From JAIVHA01 sp965367295 (lineage in GTDB: Bacteria; Pseudomonadota; Gammaproteobacteria; DSM-19610), in assembly GCA_965367295.1 (NCBI GenBank), contig CBDUHN010000010.1, positions 9,241 to 73,240 of the forward strand: 64,000 nucleotides of DNA. Direction: 5' to 3'. The translations under genes were made by a program, and so were the position numbers. Below the pieces are notes generated by a model. That model saw nothing but the letters and a program-made list of their open reading frames with translations. It did not search any database and was not told the DNA's origin. Shown here piece after piece: positions 18,356 through 26,716 of this stretch. The first letter of the stretch is position 1, and each line of letters starts with the position of its first letter.

Positions 18356-19831
18356 TCAGAACTTCCATGCGTAGCTGACTTCCAGGGCATTCTGATCCAT
18401 CCCGATCTCGGTATCGTAGGTCGGAGTACCGAAACCCGGGAACGGCGTGCTATAGCGGTAGGTCTGGTCCACATTGAAGGCACGCATATAGGCTACCGTG
18501 ACTTCGTTGTTCTCGGTCGGACGATAGCTGAAGCCCAGGGTCAGGTGGGTTTCCACCACACCGGGTGCCAGGATGTTGAACAGGTTTTCCTTGTCATCAA
18601 TCGGGTTGTCACCATGATTGATCCCGGCACGCAGAGTCCACTTGTCGTTGTATTCGTAGTTGAAGCCCAACTTGTAGATGGTGATGTCATCCCAGCCGAA
18701 ACCCCAGCCACTGCTGGTACCCAGCGGATTGCTGACCCCGAATGCGGTGCCGCCATTGAACATGGCACCGCCGTCGGACGTCTGCGAAGTCAGCACCGCC
18801 GCGAAGGCTTCCAGAAACTCGGCTGCCGTCGGACCCGGATTGGAGATGGAATTGACGCCACTGTAGAGGATCCGCTGCACATCGAAGGCCACGGTCAGTT
18901 TGTCATTAGGCTGGAATGCGATACCGATGGCGTAATTGGCCGGGATATCAAAATCACCATTCTCGGCGAACAGGCCCGCGTAATTGTCGAATTCCTGCAT
19001 GTAGATCTTGGATGCTGCACTGGCACCCACGGTCAGGGTATCGGTGACCTTGCCACGCCAGCCGATCTTCACACCGGCACCGTAGGATTCGTCATCCCCG
19101 TTGTTGGTCACATTCGAGGGGTCGCTGGAGAAGCCCTTGAACATGCCCAGGCCGTAGGCGCGGAAACGCTGTGCTGCGATCTGCAACGAAGCACCGATGG
19201 CGTGGTTTTCGCTCAGCTTGTAGGACACCGTGGGTGAAAGAATCAACTGGGAGAGGTTCACACCCAGAGTGGATGCCAGACTGCCATCCACTGCCGGATT
19301 GAAACCAGCCGCGACTGCAGCAACCGCATCCGCATCAGGATCACCAGGACCACCGTAGCCCGCTACGAAGGCTGGCACGAAGGCTGTACCCAGTGCGGGA
19401 GCAAACGCATTGAAGTAATGATTGTCGTTGTGGCGGGTATTCATCCCACCGTTGGCCGCCATCGTAAGGCCAACCGCCATTTGCGGTGAAAACTGCATCA
19501 CCATGCCACCATGCGGGATCGCGAACAGTGTTGCCGCGCTGTCACCGCTGGAGGCAGCCCCCCCCATCAGGGTCGCATCCAGGGACGCATCACGATTCGG
19601 GTTAAACAGTTCGATACCGGCATCGGCACGATTACCCACGTCGATGATGGTAGCCGGGTTTACCACGCCCGCCATGGCATCCTGACCGTAGGCCACACCG
19701 GCACCGGCCATACCCCGGTTGTGCGAGCCATAGCCGATCTTGAAATATCCATTGGTGGCATGGGCCGCCGGGGCCACCAATGCCGCTGAAACTGCCATCG
19801 TGGCCAGCGAACGCTTGAAAGTGCGATTCAT
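18356..19831 (-). CDS. FadL/TodX-family outer-membrane channel (paralogue A)
   Basis: A 491-residue outer-membrane beta-barrel of the OmpP1/FadL/TodX family, which carries hydrophobic compounds across the outer membrane. It has a Sec signal (cleavage near AAHA-TNGYF). The N-terminal hatch motif NRGMAGAGVAYGQDAMAGVVNPA is the family hallmark (NPA box), and the chain ends in aromatic VSYAWKF, the barrel-insertion signal. The ATG at 19831 follows GGAGAT. It is strongly similar in many blocks (SKIYMQEFD.YAGLF, GDFDIPANY.IGIAFQ) to the gene at 49566-50933, so these are paralogues. The substrate is unknown; lipids or hydrophobic sulfur compounds are speculative options. Confidence 0.93.
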   Translation of the reverse strand: MNRTFKRSLATMAVSAALVAPAAHATNGYFKIGYGSHNRGMAGAGVAYGQDAMAGVVNPATIIDVGNRADAGIELFNPNRDASLDATLMGGAASSGDSAATLFAIPHGGMVMQFSPQMAVGLTMAANGGMNTRHNDNHYFNAFAPALGTAFVPAFVAGYGGPGDPDADAVAAVAAGFNPAVDGSLASTLGVNLSQLILSPTVSYKLSENHAIGASLQIAAQRFRAYGLGMFKGFSSDPSNVTNNGDDESYGAGVKIGWRGKVTDTLTVGASAASKIYMQEFDNYAGLFAENGDFDIPANYAIGIAFQPNDKLTVAFDVQRILYSGVNSISNPGPTAAEFLEAFAAVLTSQTSDGGAMFNGGTAFGVSNPLGTSSGWGFGWDDITIYKLGFNYEYNDKWTLRAGINHGDNPIDDKENLFNILAPGVVETHLTLGFSYRPTENNEVTVAYMRAFNVDQTYRYSTPFPGFGTPTYDTEIGMDQNALEVSYAWKF

Positions 19832-20077
19832 ATCTCCATTCCTCTCGATTTTTGATGCGGAAGCGCTTTTTGTTGCAAAATAACAACAACCCCTGTGGCG
19901 CTCACCACAGCATGGCGATGCGCCTGAAAATTGTCAATATTTCATGGATAAGCAACAGCCATGCCAATTTGACATGAAGAATGCCCAAGTCCGCGTATCA
20001 GGAATACAACAACAGCTGACCTTTCGCGACAGGTGTGCTTGAATGGGCCCGCCCCACTATAGAATGAGGAAAGCACA

Positions 20078-21415
20078 GTGAGAATCTCAGGAGCCCTTTT
20101 CCGCCTCACCGCCAAACATTTGACTATTGCCAGTCTGGCCTGCCTGACAACCCCCGGCTACGGTGCCGGGTTTGCCTTGATTGAACAAAGTGGCAGCGGT
20201 CTTGGAAATGCCTTCGCCGGTGCCGCCGCCAGCGCGGAGGATGCCACCACCATTTTCTTCAACCCGGCGGGCATGACCCGTCTGCGCGGCAGCCAGTTCA
20301 TCGTGGCCGGCCATCTCGTCAAACCATCGGCTGAATTCAACGGCAGTGCGGCCGATCCGCTCGGTAACCCTATCTCCGGCGGCAATGGCAGCGATGCCGG
20401 TCACCTCGCCCTGATTCCGAATCTCTACTACAGTCGAGAACTATCGAACCAGCTGCGCTTCGGCCTGGGCATCAATGCCCCCTTCGGGTTGAAGACCGAA
20501 TATGATGCCGACTGGGTGGGCCGCTATCACGCCATCGAATCCGACCTGAAAACCGTCAATATCAACCCTGCCCTCGCCTTCCAGGCCACGCCGAAGCTGT
20601 CACTGGGTTTCGGCGTCAATATTCAGTACATCGAAGCGACCCTGAGTCAGGCCGTCAACCAGGCCATTTCCTGCGGTGGTCTGGTGCTGGCAAGTGTATT
20701 GACGCCAGCCAATTGCGCCGGTGTGAGCGGCGACCTGACCGCAGAAGTGAATGGTGATGACTGGGGTTACGGTTATAACTTCGGCTTGCTGTATGAATTC
20801 AGCCCTGAAGCACGACTGGGTTTTGCCTATCGCTCCAAAATTACCCAGACGCTGGAGGGGGATGCATCCTTCTCTGGAACCAATGCGGTTTTTACCGCCA
20901 TCGGCTTCTTCACGCCAACCAGCGTAACGGCTGGCATCAGCTTGCCGGAGAGTGCTTCGTTGAGCCTGTATAAGGATCTCAATTCACAATGGGCTCTACT
21001 CGCCGATGCCACCTGGACCCGCTGGAGCCGTTTCCAGGAACTGCGCATCGATTTCGCCTCGAACCAGCCGGACAGCGTCACGATCGAGGACTGGGATGAC
21101 AGCATGCGTTACTCGATCGGCGTGAACTACCGCCATAACAGCAGCTGGCTGCTCCGCGCAGGGATTGCCTATGACGAAGAACCCATCCCCAGCGCAGCAC
21201 GCCGCACCCCACGCATCCCCGGCAATGACCGTACCTGGCTGGCTGTGGGCGCCAATTACCGGTATTCCTCACGCCTGTCATTCGATGCGGGATATGCACA
21301 CCTGTTCGTGGATGACACGTCCATCGCCCATGCCAGCACCACCGCCGGCACCATCACCGGTGAGTATGACAACTCCGTGGATATCCTGAGCGGACAGGTG
21401 AACTGGACTTTTTAA
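20078..21415 (+). CDS. FadL/TodX-family outer-membrane channel (divergent type)
   Basis: A 445-residue barrel with a Sec signal (cleavage near GYGAGFALIEQ) and the FadL hatch motif GSGLGNAFAGAAASAEDATT followed by NPAG. It ends in LSGQVNWTF, a terminal aromatic suited for BAM recognition. Compared with the paralogues at 18356 and 49566 it is closer to the classical long-chain fatty acid transporter type. Translation starts at GTG 20078, seven bases after GAGGA; no ATG fits. It is divergent from the 18356 gene and ends in a strong terminator. Confidence 0.93.
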   Translation: MRISGALFRLTAKHLTIASLACLTTPGYGAGFALIEQSGSGLGNAFAGAAASAEDATTIFFNPAGMTRLRGSQFIVAGHLVKPSAEFNGSAADPLGNPISGGNGSDAGHLALIPNLYYSRELSNQLRFGLGINAPFGLKTEYDADWVGRYHAIESDLKTVNINPALAFQATPKLSLGFGVNIQYIEATLSQAVNQAISCGGLVLASVLTPANCAGVSGDLTAEVNGDDWGYGYNFGLLYEFSPEARLGFAYRSKITQTLEGDASFSGTNAVFTAIGFFTPTSVTAGISLPESASLSLYKDLNSQWALLADATWTRWSRFQELRIDFASNQPDSVTIEDWDDSMRYSIGVNYRHNSSWLLRAGIAYDEEPIPSAARRTPRIPGNDRTWLAVGANYRYSSRLSFDAGYAHLFVDDTSIAHASTTAGTITGEYDNSVDILSGQVNWTF

Positions 21416-21453
21416 ACCACGCCTGTTTCCGTCCGCATGAAATCCAGGCAATA

Positions 21454-21498
21454 AAAAACCCGCTGGTTCGACTCAACAGGTCATGCCAGCGGGTTTTT
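21454..21498 (+). terminator. Intrinsic terminator of the FadL-type gene
   Basis: AAAAACCCGCTGG (21454-21466) pairs with CCAGCGGGTTTTT (21486-21498) around a 19-base loop, 39 bp past the stop codon. Thirteen perfect pairs with T runs. Confidence 0.9.
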
Positions 21499-21605
21499 AT
21501 TTTCTGTTTCGCATCATCCGGACACCGCCCGAAGATGCAGCGCCACTGCCAAAACAGGGCAAACTACACTGGACCCGCCCCGGAGGTTCGGCTCCAGTTG
21601 CAGTC

Positions 21606-21836
21606 TTAGGACTTCTTGATCAGGAATTCAAACTTTCCGCCTGCTTCCTTGGATTCCAGCAACGTGTTGCCGGTCTGCTTGGCAAAGGCTTCAAAATCCT
21701 TCACTGAACCGGGGTCAGTCGCGATGATGCGCAGCACCTTGCCACTGTCCAGGGCGTTAAGTGCCTTTTTCGCACGCAGGATGGGCAGGGGGCAGTTCAG
21801 ACCGGATGCGTCCAACTCGTCGTCGTAGTTCGCCAT
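21606..21836 (-). CDS. tusA: TusA-family sulfur carrier protein
   Basis: A 76-residue cytoplasmic sulfur carrier. The single cysteine, Cys15, lies in the diagnostic LNCPLPILRAKKAL motif (CPxP) at the start of the first helix and would bear a persulfide. TusA proteins pass sulfur for tRNA thiolation or, in sulfur oxidisers, from rhodanese to DsrE/Hdr-type enzymes. Next on the same strand, about 175 bp upstream, is a rhodanese, a typical sulfur donor. In other gammaproteobacteria tusA also lies beside bepA and perM, so it may be the housekeeping copy. Confidence 0.94.
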   Translation of the reverse strand: MANYDDELDASGLNCPLPILRAKKALNALDSGKVLRIIATDPGSVKDFEAFAKQTGNTLLESKEAGGKFEFLIKKS

Positions 21837-22011
21837 TTTATAAAGCTCCTGAAATCTGTATTTGTAGTTGCTAGCGGCAGCTGAACAGGCTGACCGAGGT
21901 TGTTAGTATACAGCACTATGCTTATATGATAACAACCCGAAATATGCAGGTACTTCGCCGTCCGCCTCCCTGTATCGACAGGCATGCCAGTATCCTGAGC
22001 AGTGCGTAGCC

Positions 22012-22359
22012 CTACCCCCCCGCGATGGCACGTTCCGAATGGACCAGGGGAAGCCCGTTCCGCACCCAATCCAGTACACCACCTCGCAGATTGACTACCT
22101 GATCATGGCCACGCGACATCAGATAGGCACAGGCCTGTGCGGAACGTGCTCCGGAACGGCAGTAAAAGACAATCGGCTTCTCATCCTGCCATTGGTCCAG
22201 CTGTAATGGCACTACATGTAGCGGCACCAGCTCGGCGCCCTCGATCACGCCCTGCGCCCATTCCCCGGGGCCGCGCACATCGATCAGCCGGTATCGGGAA
22301 GGGTCCGCCTGCAGCTGTTGCGCAAGATTCAGGCTATCGGTTTCCGGTACACCAAACAT
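22012..22359 (-). CDS. Single-domain rhodanese (sulfurtransferase)
   Basis: A 115-residue cytoplasmic rhodanese. The active-site loop CRSGARS begins at Cys67, and LIDVRGPGEW (25-34) is the conserved CH2A-type motif. A six-residue loop fits sulfur, not phosphate, chemistry. It would move sulfane sulfur from thiosulfate, glutathione persulfide or similar to an acceptor such as the TusA encoded just downstream. It is divergent from bepA; the 157-bp gap between them includes an AT-rich patch (22382-22415) that probably contains both promoters. Confidence 0.93.
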   Translation of the reverse strand: MFGVPETDSLNLAQQLQADPSRYRLIDVRGPGEWAQGVIEGAELVPLHVVPLQLDQWQDEKPIVFYCRSGARSAQACAYLMSRGHDQVVNLRGGVLDWVRNGLPLVHSERAIAGG

Positions 22360-22516
22360 GGGAAAATCACCTGCCAGGAGGTTAATTAATTAGCTTTTCA
22401 TTATATACTTATTCAAAGGATGCCCTCAAGAACACGGTGGCCATCATGTTCTGGCAACGGAACCCTGCGCCCGGTATCGTGGTCCTAGCTGCAGCCACCC
22501 CAACCCCAGACCCGGA

Positions 22517-23965
22517 ATGAAGCGACTTATCAGTATCCTTATCAGCTGCGCCCTGCTCAGCAGCCTCCCGCTGGCCAACGCCAACCCGGATTTCACCGAT
22601 TTACCGAGCATCGGGGACACTGCGGGCCGGTTGATTTCACCGGAACAGGAAAAGCAGTTTGGTGAATCCTTCATGCGCCAGATCCGCCGTACGGGCAAGC
22701 TGGTGCAGGATCCGGAACTCAATGATTACCTGCAATCCCTGGGGTATCAGTTGGCCGCCGCCAGCGACACACCCCGCTACGGCTTCACTTTTTTCCTCGT
22801 CAACGATTCATCCATCAACGCCTTTGCCGGTCCCGGTGGTTACATTGGCGTCCATACCGGTTTGCTGCTGGCGGCCCGCAATGAAAGCGAGCTGGCCGGC
22901 GTGCTGGCCCATGAAATCGCCCACGTCACCCAACGCCACCTGCTGCGTGCCTATGAAGCAGCTGAACGCATGAGTCTGCCCACCGCCGCGGCGCTGATTG
23001 CCGCCATCCTGATCGGCACCCAGGACGGCGAAGCCGGTCAGGCCGCCCTGGTAGGAGTACAGGCCGCTAGCGCCCAGTACCAGATCAATTTCACCCGCTC
23101 CAACGAAAACGAGGCCGACCGGGTGGGCATTCAGACCCTGGTCCGTGCCGGCGTGGACCCCATGGGTATGCCAGCATTTTTTGAACGTCTGCACCAGCAG
23201 ACCCGCCTGTATGGCAGCCAGCTACCGGAGTTCCTGAGCACCCATCCGGTCACTACCAACCGGATCGCGGAAACCACCGCCCGCGCCGAATCCTTCACCG
23301 GTCAGAAGGGCCGTAAGGATACCCTCAGCTTTCAGCTGGCCCGCACCAAACTGATCGTGCTGAGCAGCAACCAGTTACGGGATTTACTGGCCGACTATAC
23401 ACAGCGATCCCAAAAAGGCACGCTCAGTGAGGCCGACCGCTTCGGCTACGCGCTGGCCCTGTGGCGTAGTGGTGACCGGGATACCGCCCAGCACGAACTC
23501 AGCCGACTGCATAAACAGGACCCGGATCGACTCACCTTCCCCCTCAACCTCGCCAAGCTGGAACTGGAGCGCAACCGGCCTGCTGAGGCGATTACCCTCT
23601 ACGAGGAGATGCTGGCGCTGTACCCCAGGAATCCCACACTCACGAGCGCCTATGCCAGCGCCCTGATCAACCAGCAGCAGGCTGCCAAGGCAAGGAGCCT
23701 CCTGCAGGGCCTGATTCAACAGGGGGACACCCAGAACCCGGAACTCTACCGCCTGCTGGCCGAAGCCGCCGGCCAGACGGGACGCCAATGGGAATCCCAC
23801 GAAGCCACAGCGGAATACTATTATCTGAACGGCCAGACCCACGAGGCCATCGACCAACTGGAGCTGGCACTCAAAACCCCGCAACTGAGTTTCTATGACA
23901 ATGCGCGCATCAATGCCCGGCTGCATGCGCTGCAGAATGAGGCCCGCGAGGAAGACGCGCGCTGA
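22517..23965 (+). CDS. bepA: Periplasmic M48 metalloprotease/chaperone BepA
   Basis: A 482-residue periplasmic protein that helps outer-membrane proteins such as LptD mature or degrades them when misfolded. Sec signal (about residues 1-22), then an M48 zinc protease domain with HEIAH (His132, Glu133, His136) and the second-half ligand in ENEADRVG. A C-terminal TPR-like region spans about 310-475. The length matches E. coli BepA (487). Monocistronic, divergent from the rhodanese gene. Confidence 0.95.
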   Translation: MKRLISILISCALLSSLPLANANPDFTDLPSIGDTAGRLISPEQEKQFGESFMRQIRRTGKLVQDPELNDYLQSLGYQLAAASDTPRYGFTFFLVNDSSINAFAGPGGYIGVHTGLLLAARNESELAGVLAHEIAHVTQRHLLRAYEAAERMSLPTAAALIAAILIGTQDGEAGQAALVGVQAASAQYQINFTRSNENEADRVGIQTLVRAGVDPMGMPAFFERLHQQTRLYGSQLPEFLSTHPVTTNRIAETTARAESFTGQKGRKDTLSFQLARTKLIVLSSNQLRDLLADYTQRSQKGTLSEADRFGYALALWRSGDRDTAQHELSRLHKQDPDRLTFPLNLAKLELERNRPAEAITLYEEMLALYPRNPTLTSAYASALINQQQAAKARSLLQGLIQQGDTQNPELYRLLAEAAGQTGRQWESHEATAEYYYLNGQTHEAIDQLELALKTPQLSFYDNARINARLHALQNEAREEDAR

Positions 23966-24321
23966 ATATCCCTATGGTATAACCATTCCGGAATAAAACC
24001 CGAAGCCCCTGCGTCCAAGCAATCACGGGCTGGTCGTAATGACCACAAATGGCAATTTGCAACCCAACGAAAACCCGGGAACGCCACTGGTATGTTACAA
24101 AACACTAATATAGAAGACATGGCATATTTTTCCCCGGCCGGCATTCCGGTTTTGACTACGAGGAAGCAGACAGCTATATTTTTGCGTGGTAACTGGATGA
24201 CCTCAAAGGCACTAGGCAGTACACGTGCAATACTTACGAACCGCCCGCTATACACGCCGTTGACATGCAGATGTCACGGAAACCACCACCTGACCTAATC
24301 TCAAAAATATAGGAGGAAACG
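23966..24321. other. Intergenic region upstream of the sox cluster
   Basis: About 355 bp, AT-richer than its surroundings from 24090 on; expected to hold the sox promoter. One short inverted repeat, GACATGCAGATGTC (24261-24274), lies near an incomplete -35-like TTGACA. A clean promoter could not be assigned, and no regulator gene is adjacent. Confidence 0.4.
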
Positions 24322-24702
24322 ATGCGGCAATCCCCCAGCATCATTACCATGGCCACTTCCATCGCTGCACTACTGGGCAGCCTGGCGCTGGCGCCGGTAA
24401 CCGCCGTATCTGCAGCAGAAGAGGCTGCATCGGCCGCAGACCAGGGCAAGCAAGTTGCCTTCGACCGCAAGAAGGGCAACTGTCTTGCCTGTCATCAAAT
24501 TGAAGGTGGCGACCTGCCGGGCAACGTCGGACCACCCCTGATTGCCATGAAAGCCCGTTTCCCCGACAAGGCGAAGCTACGCGCACAGATATGGGATTCA
24601 ACCAAAGCCAATCCGAACAGCATCATGCCGCCCTTCGGACGCAACAAGATCCTTTCCGAAAAAGAAATCGATCAGGTTGTAGAATTTATTCATACGCTGT
24701 AA
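24322..24702 (+). CDS. soxX: Sulfur oxidation c-type cytochrome SoxX
   Basis: Periplasmic monoheme cytochrome, partner of SoxA in the SoxAX L-cysteine S-thiosulfotransferase. 126 residues with a Sec signal (cleavage near VSAAEE). One heme site, CLACH (Cys54, Cys57, His58); the probable distal ligand is Met102 in SIMPPFGRN. It is compact compared with longer SoxX forms. A near-perfect ribosome site (AGGAGG) precedes the ATG. First gene of soxX-Y-Z-A-B. Confidence 0.96.
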   Translation: MRQSPSIITMATSIAALLGSLALAPVTAVSAAEEAASAADQGKQVAFDRKKGNCLACHQIEGGDLPGNVGPPLIAMKARFPDKAKLRAQIWDSTKANPNSIMPPFGRNKILSEKEIDQVVEFIHTL

Positions 24703-24733
24703 TTCACGCTACAGCAGATTAGGAGAAACACAC

Positions 24734-25207
24734 GTGAATAGTTTGAAACGCAGAACGTTCCTGAAAGGCACTGCCGCGGTCGGAAGCCTCAGCATTGCAA
24801 TGAGTGCCGGCCTGTTGACTCCCCGCATGGTACTGGCGGCATGGCCGAAGGCGGCCTTTGATGCCAAGTCCGTCGATGAAGCCCTCAGCGCCCTGATGGG
24901 AACCACTACCCTCGAAGGCAGTGACAAGATCAGTATTCGTGCCCCGGATATCGCGGAAAACGGCGCCGTGGTACCAGTATCGGTCACCACCGACATCGCC
25001 AACATCGAGTCCATCAGCATTATCGCGGAAAAGAACGCCACCCCGCTGACCGCCTCCTTCCAGCTGGGTGCCGGTGCCGAAGGCTTCGTATCCACCCGCA
25101 TCAAGATGGGCAAGACCTCCAGCGTAATCGCCGTTGTCAAAGCCGGCGGCAAACTCCACAGCACAGGCAAAGAGGTCAAGGTCACCATCGGTGGTTGCGG
25201 CGGTTAA
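24734..25207 (+). CDS. soxY: Thiosulfate oxidation carrier protein SoxY
   Basis: Carrier subunit of the Sox system: sulfur intermediates are bound covalently to a C-terminal cysteine and presented to SoxAX and SoxB. 157 residues, ending in the diagnostic IGGCGG swinging arm with Cys155. It has a twin-arginine signal (KRRTFLKG, Arg6-Arg7), consistent with folded export in complex with SoxZ. The start is GTG, nine bases after AGGAG. 31 bp follow soxX. Confidence 0.98.
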   Translation: MNSLKRRTFLKGTAAVGSLSIAMSAGLLTPRMVLAAWPKAAFDAKSVDEALSALMGTTTLEGSDKISIRAPDIAENGAVVPVSVTTDIANIESISIIAEKNATPLTASFQLGAGAEGFVSTRIKMGKTSSVIAVVKAGGKLHSTGKEVKVTIGGCGG

Positions 25208-25255
25208 GCCTCGACTCAAACGTGAATGTGACCAGACTGTAACGAGGAAAGAAGC

Positions 25256-25570
25256 ATGTCAAAATCAATCAAGATGCGCGCCAAACTGGAAGGTAACGTA
25301 ACCACCGTAAAGGCACTGATCAGCCATCCCATGGAAACCGGCCAGAGCAAGGACAAGAAAACGGGTCAGCTCATTCCTGCCCACTTCATTCAGGAAGTCA
25401 CCTGTGAGCACAATGGTGCAGCGGTATTGACCAGTCTGTGGGGGCCAGCCATCTCCAAGAATCCCTACCTGTCATTCCGTTTTGCGGGTGCAAAGAAGGG
25501 CGACACCGTGAAGCTGAGCTGGGTGGACAACAAAGGTGAAAGCGATTCGGCAGAAGCCAACATCGGTTAA
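25256..25570 (+). CDS. soxZ: Thiosulfate oxidation carrier complex protein SoxZ
   Basis: A 104-residue immunoglobulin-like beta-sandwich partner of SoxY. It has no signal peptide, as expected because SoxZ is exported piggy-back with Tat-targeted SoxY. Typical blocks are IKMRAKLEGNVTTVKALISH, HFIQEVTCEHNG and SFRFAGAKKGD. Ribosome site GAGGAAAG. It lies 48 bp after soxY. Confidence 0.97.
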   Translation: MSKSIKMRAKLEGNVTTVKALISHPMETGQSKDKKTGQLIPAHFIQEVTCEHNGAAVLTSLWGPAISKNPYLSFRFAGAKKGDTVKLSWVDNKGESDSAEANIG

Positions 25571-25627
25571 GCCACGATAACGAGTGCACCATCCAAAGCA
25601 CCGAAAACGACTGGAGGCGAATCATCC

Positions 25628-26464
25628 ATGAAAAAACTGCTGACTATCGCAGCGGCTGTTGCACTGCTGGGCTCCACGCCCTTCAGTGTGCAGGCCACAC
25701 CCGAGCAGGACCTGAAGGAATTCCGCGCCTATTTCCACAAGCGCTTCCCCGATACTCCGATGAATGACTTTATCAACGGGGTTTACTCTGTTGACAAGGA
25801 ATCCCGGGATCAATGGGAATCCATCGAGGAATTCCCCCCCTACGAAATCAATGTCGACAATGGCAAGCAGTTGTTCAATACCCCGTTCAAGAACGGCAAG
25901 ACCTACGCCAGCTGCTTCAAGAATGATGGCATCGGTATTCGTCAGAACTACCCGTACTTCGATACCAAGTCCGGTAAGGTGAAAACCCTGGAGCAGGAAA
26001 TCAATGAATGTCGGGTGAAAAACGGTGAAGAACCACTGGGCTGGAAGAAAGGCAAGATCGCCGATATCTCCGCTTACATGGCCTACACCTCCCGCGGCAA
26101 CAAGGTCAACGTGAAGATCCCGAACGATCCTGGTGCCCAGGCGGCCTATGAAAGCGGCAAGGAGTTTTTCTATGCCAAGCGCGGTCAGCTCAACATGTCC
26201 TGCGCCGACTGCCACGTATGGAACGCTGGCAACCGGGTACGCGCCGATATACTGAGCCCGGCCCTCGGTCATACCACTCACTTCCCGGTCTACCGGTCCA
26301 AGTGGGGCGGCCTGGGCACCCTGCACCGCCGTTATGGTGGCTGCAACGAGCAGGTACGCGCCAAGTCCTTCAAGGCGCAGAGTGCGGAATACCGCAATCT
26401 GGAATACTTCCACACCTACATGAGCAATGGTCTGGAAATCAACGGCCCCGGCGCCCGCAAGTAA
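25628..26464 (+). CDS. soxA: L-cysteine S-thiosulfotransferase subunit SoxA (monoheme form)
   Basis: Catalytic SoxAX subunit that attaches thiosulfate to the SoxY cysteine. 278 residues with a Sec signal (cleavage near VQA-TPEQ). One c-type heme site, CADCH (Cys192, Cys195, His196). The position of the N-terminal heme in diheme SoxA instead has an isolated Cys96 (ASCFKNDG) and a later Cys (INECRVK) that can form a disulfide, so this is the single-heme type. The active-site heme-ligating cysteine is Cys239 in RRYGGC. Ribosome site GGAGG. A hairpin follows before soxB. Confidence 0.97.
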   Translation: MKKLLTIAAAVALLGSTPFSVQATPEQDLKEFRAYFHKRFPDTPMNDFINGVYSVDKESRDQWESIEEFPPYEINVDNGKQLFNTPFKNGKTYASCFKNDGIGIRQNYPYFDTKSGKVKTLEQEINECRVKNGEEPLGWKKGKIADISAYMAYTSRGNKVNVKIPNDPGAQAAYESGKEFFYAKRGQLNMSCADCHVWNAGNRVRADILSPALGHTTHFPVYRSKWGGLGTLHRRYGGCNEQVRAKSFKAQSAEYRNLEYFHTYMSNGLEINGPGARK

Positions 26465-26484
26465 GCCCAGCTGTTGTTGCTACC

Positions 26485-26514
26485 GCAAACCCGGCTTGAC
26501 CCCAAGCCGGGTTT
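26485..26514 (+). terminator. Hairpin between soxA and soxB
   Basis: CAAACCCGGCTTG (26485-26497) pairs perfectly over 13 bases with CAAGCCGGGTTTG (26502-26514), loop ACCC, followed by a weak T-rich stretch (TTACTTCT). It could terminate or attenuate, lowering soxB relative to soxXYZA, or protect the upstream mRNA end. Confidence 0.7.
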
Positions 26515-26716
26515 GTTACTTCTGGCCCCCTATTTGTAACCGCCATCACGGAAGAAATCGGACTACGCTTATGGCTCTTGCATCCGGAATATTAGAAGCG
26601 GGGCCCGCGTCCCTTACAAAGCGGCTTGCCACCTATGAATGCCCGCAGGTTCCCCTACCCCTATTCCGTGGCAATCCGATTGCAACCCGACTGTCAACGA
26701 TCAGTGGAGAAGACAG

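Noticed and set aside
24255..24300. A sigma-70 promoter for soxX beginning at TTGACA
   Set aside because: No acceptable -10 box lies 16-18 bases downstream, so it is not listed as a promoter.
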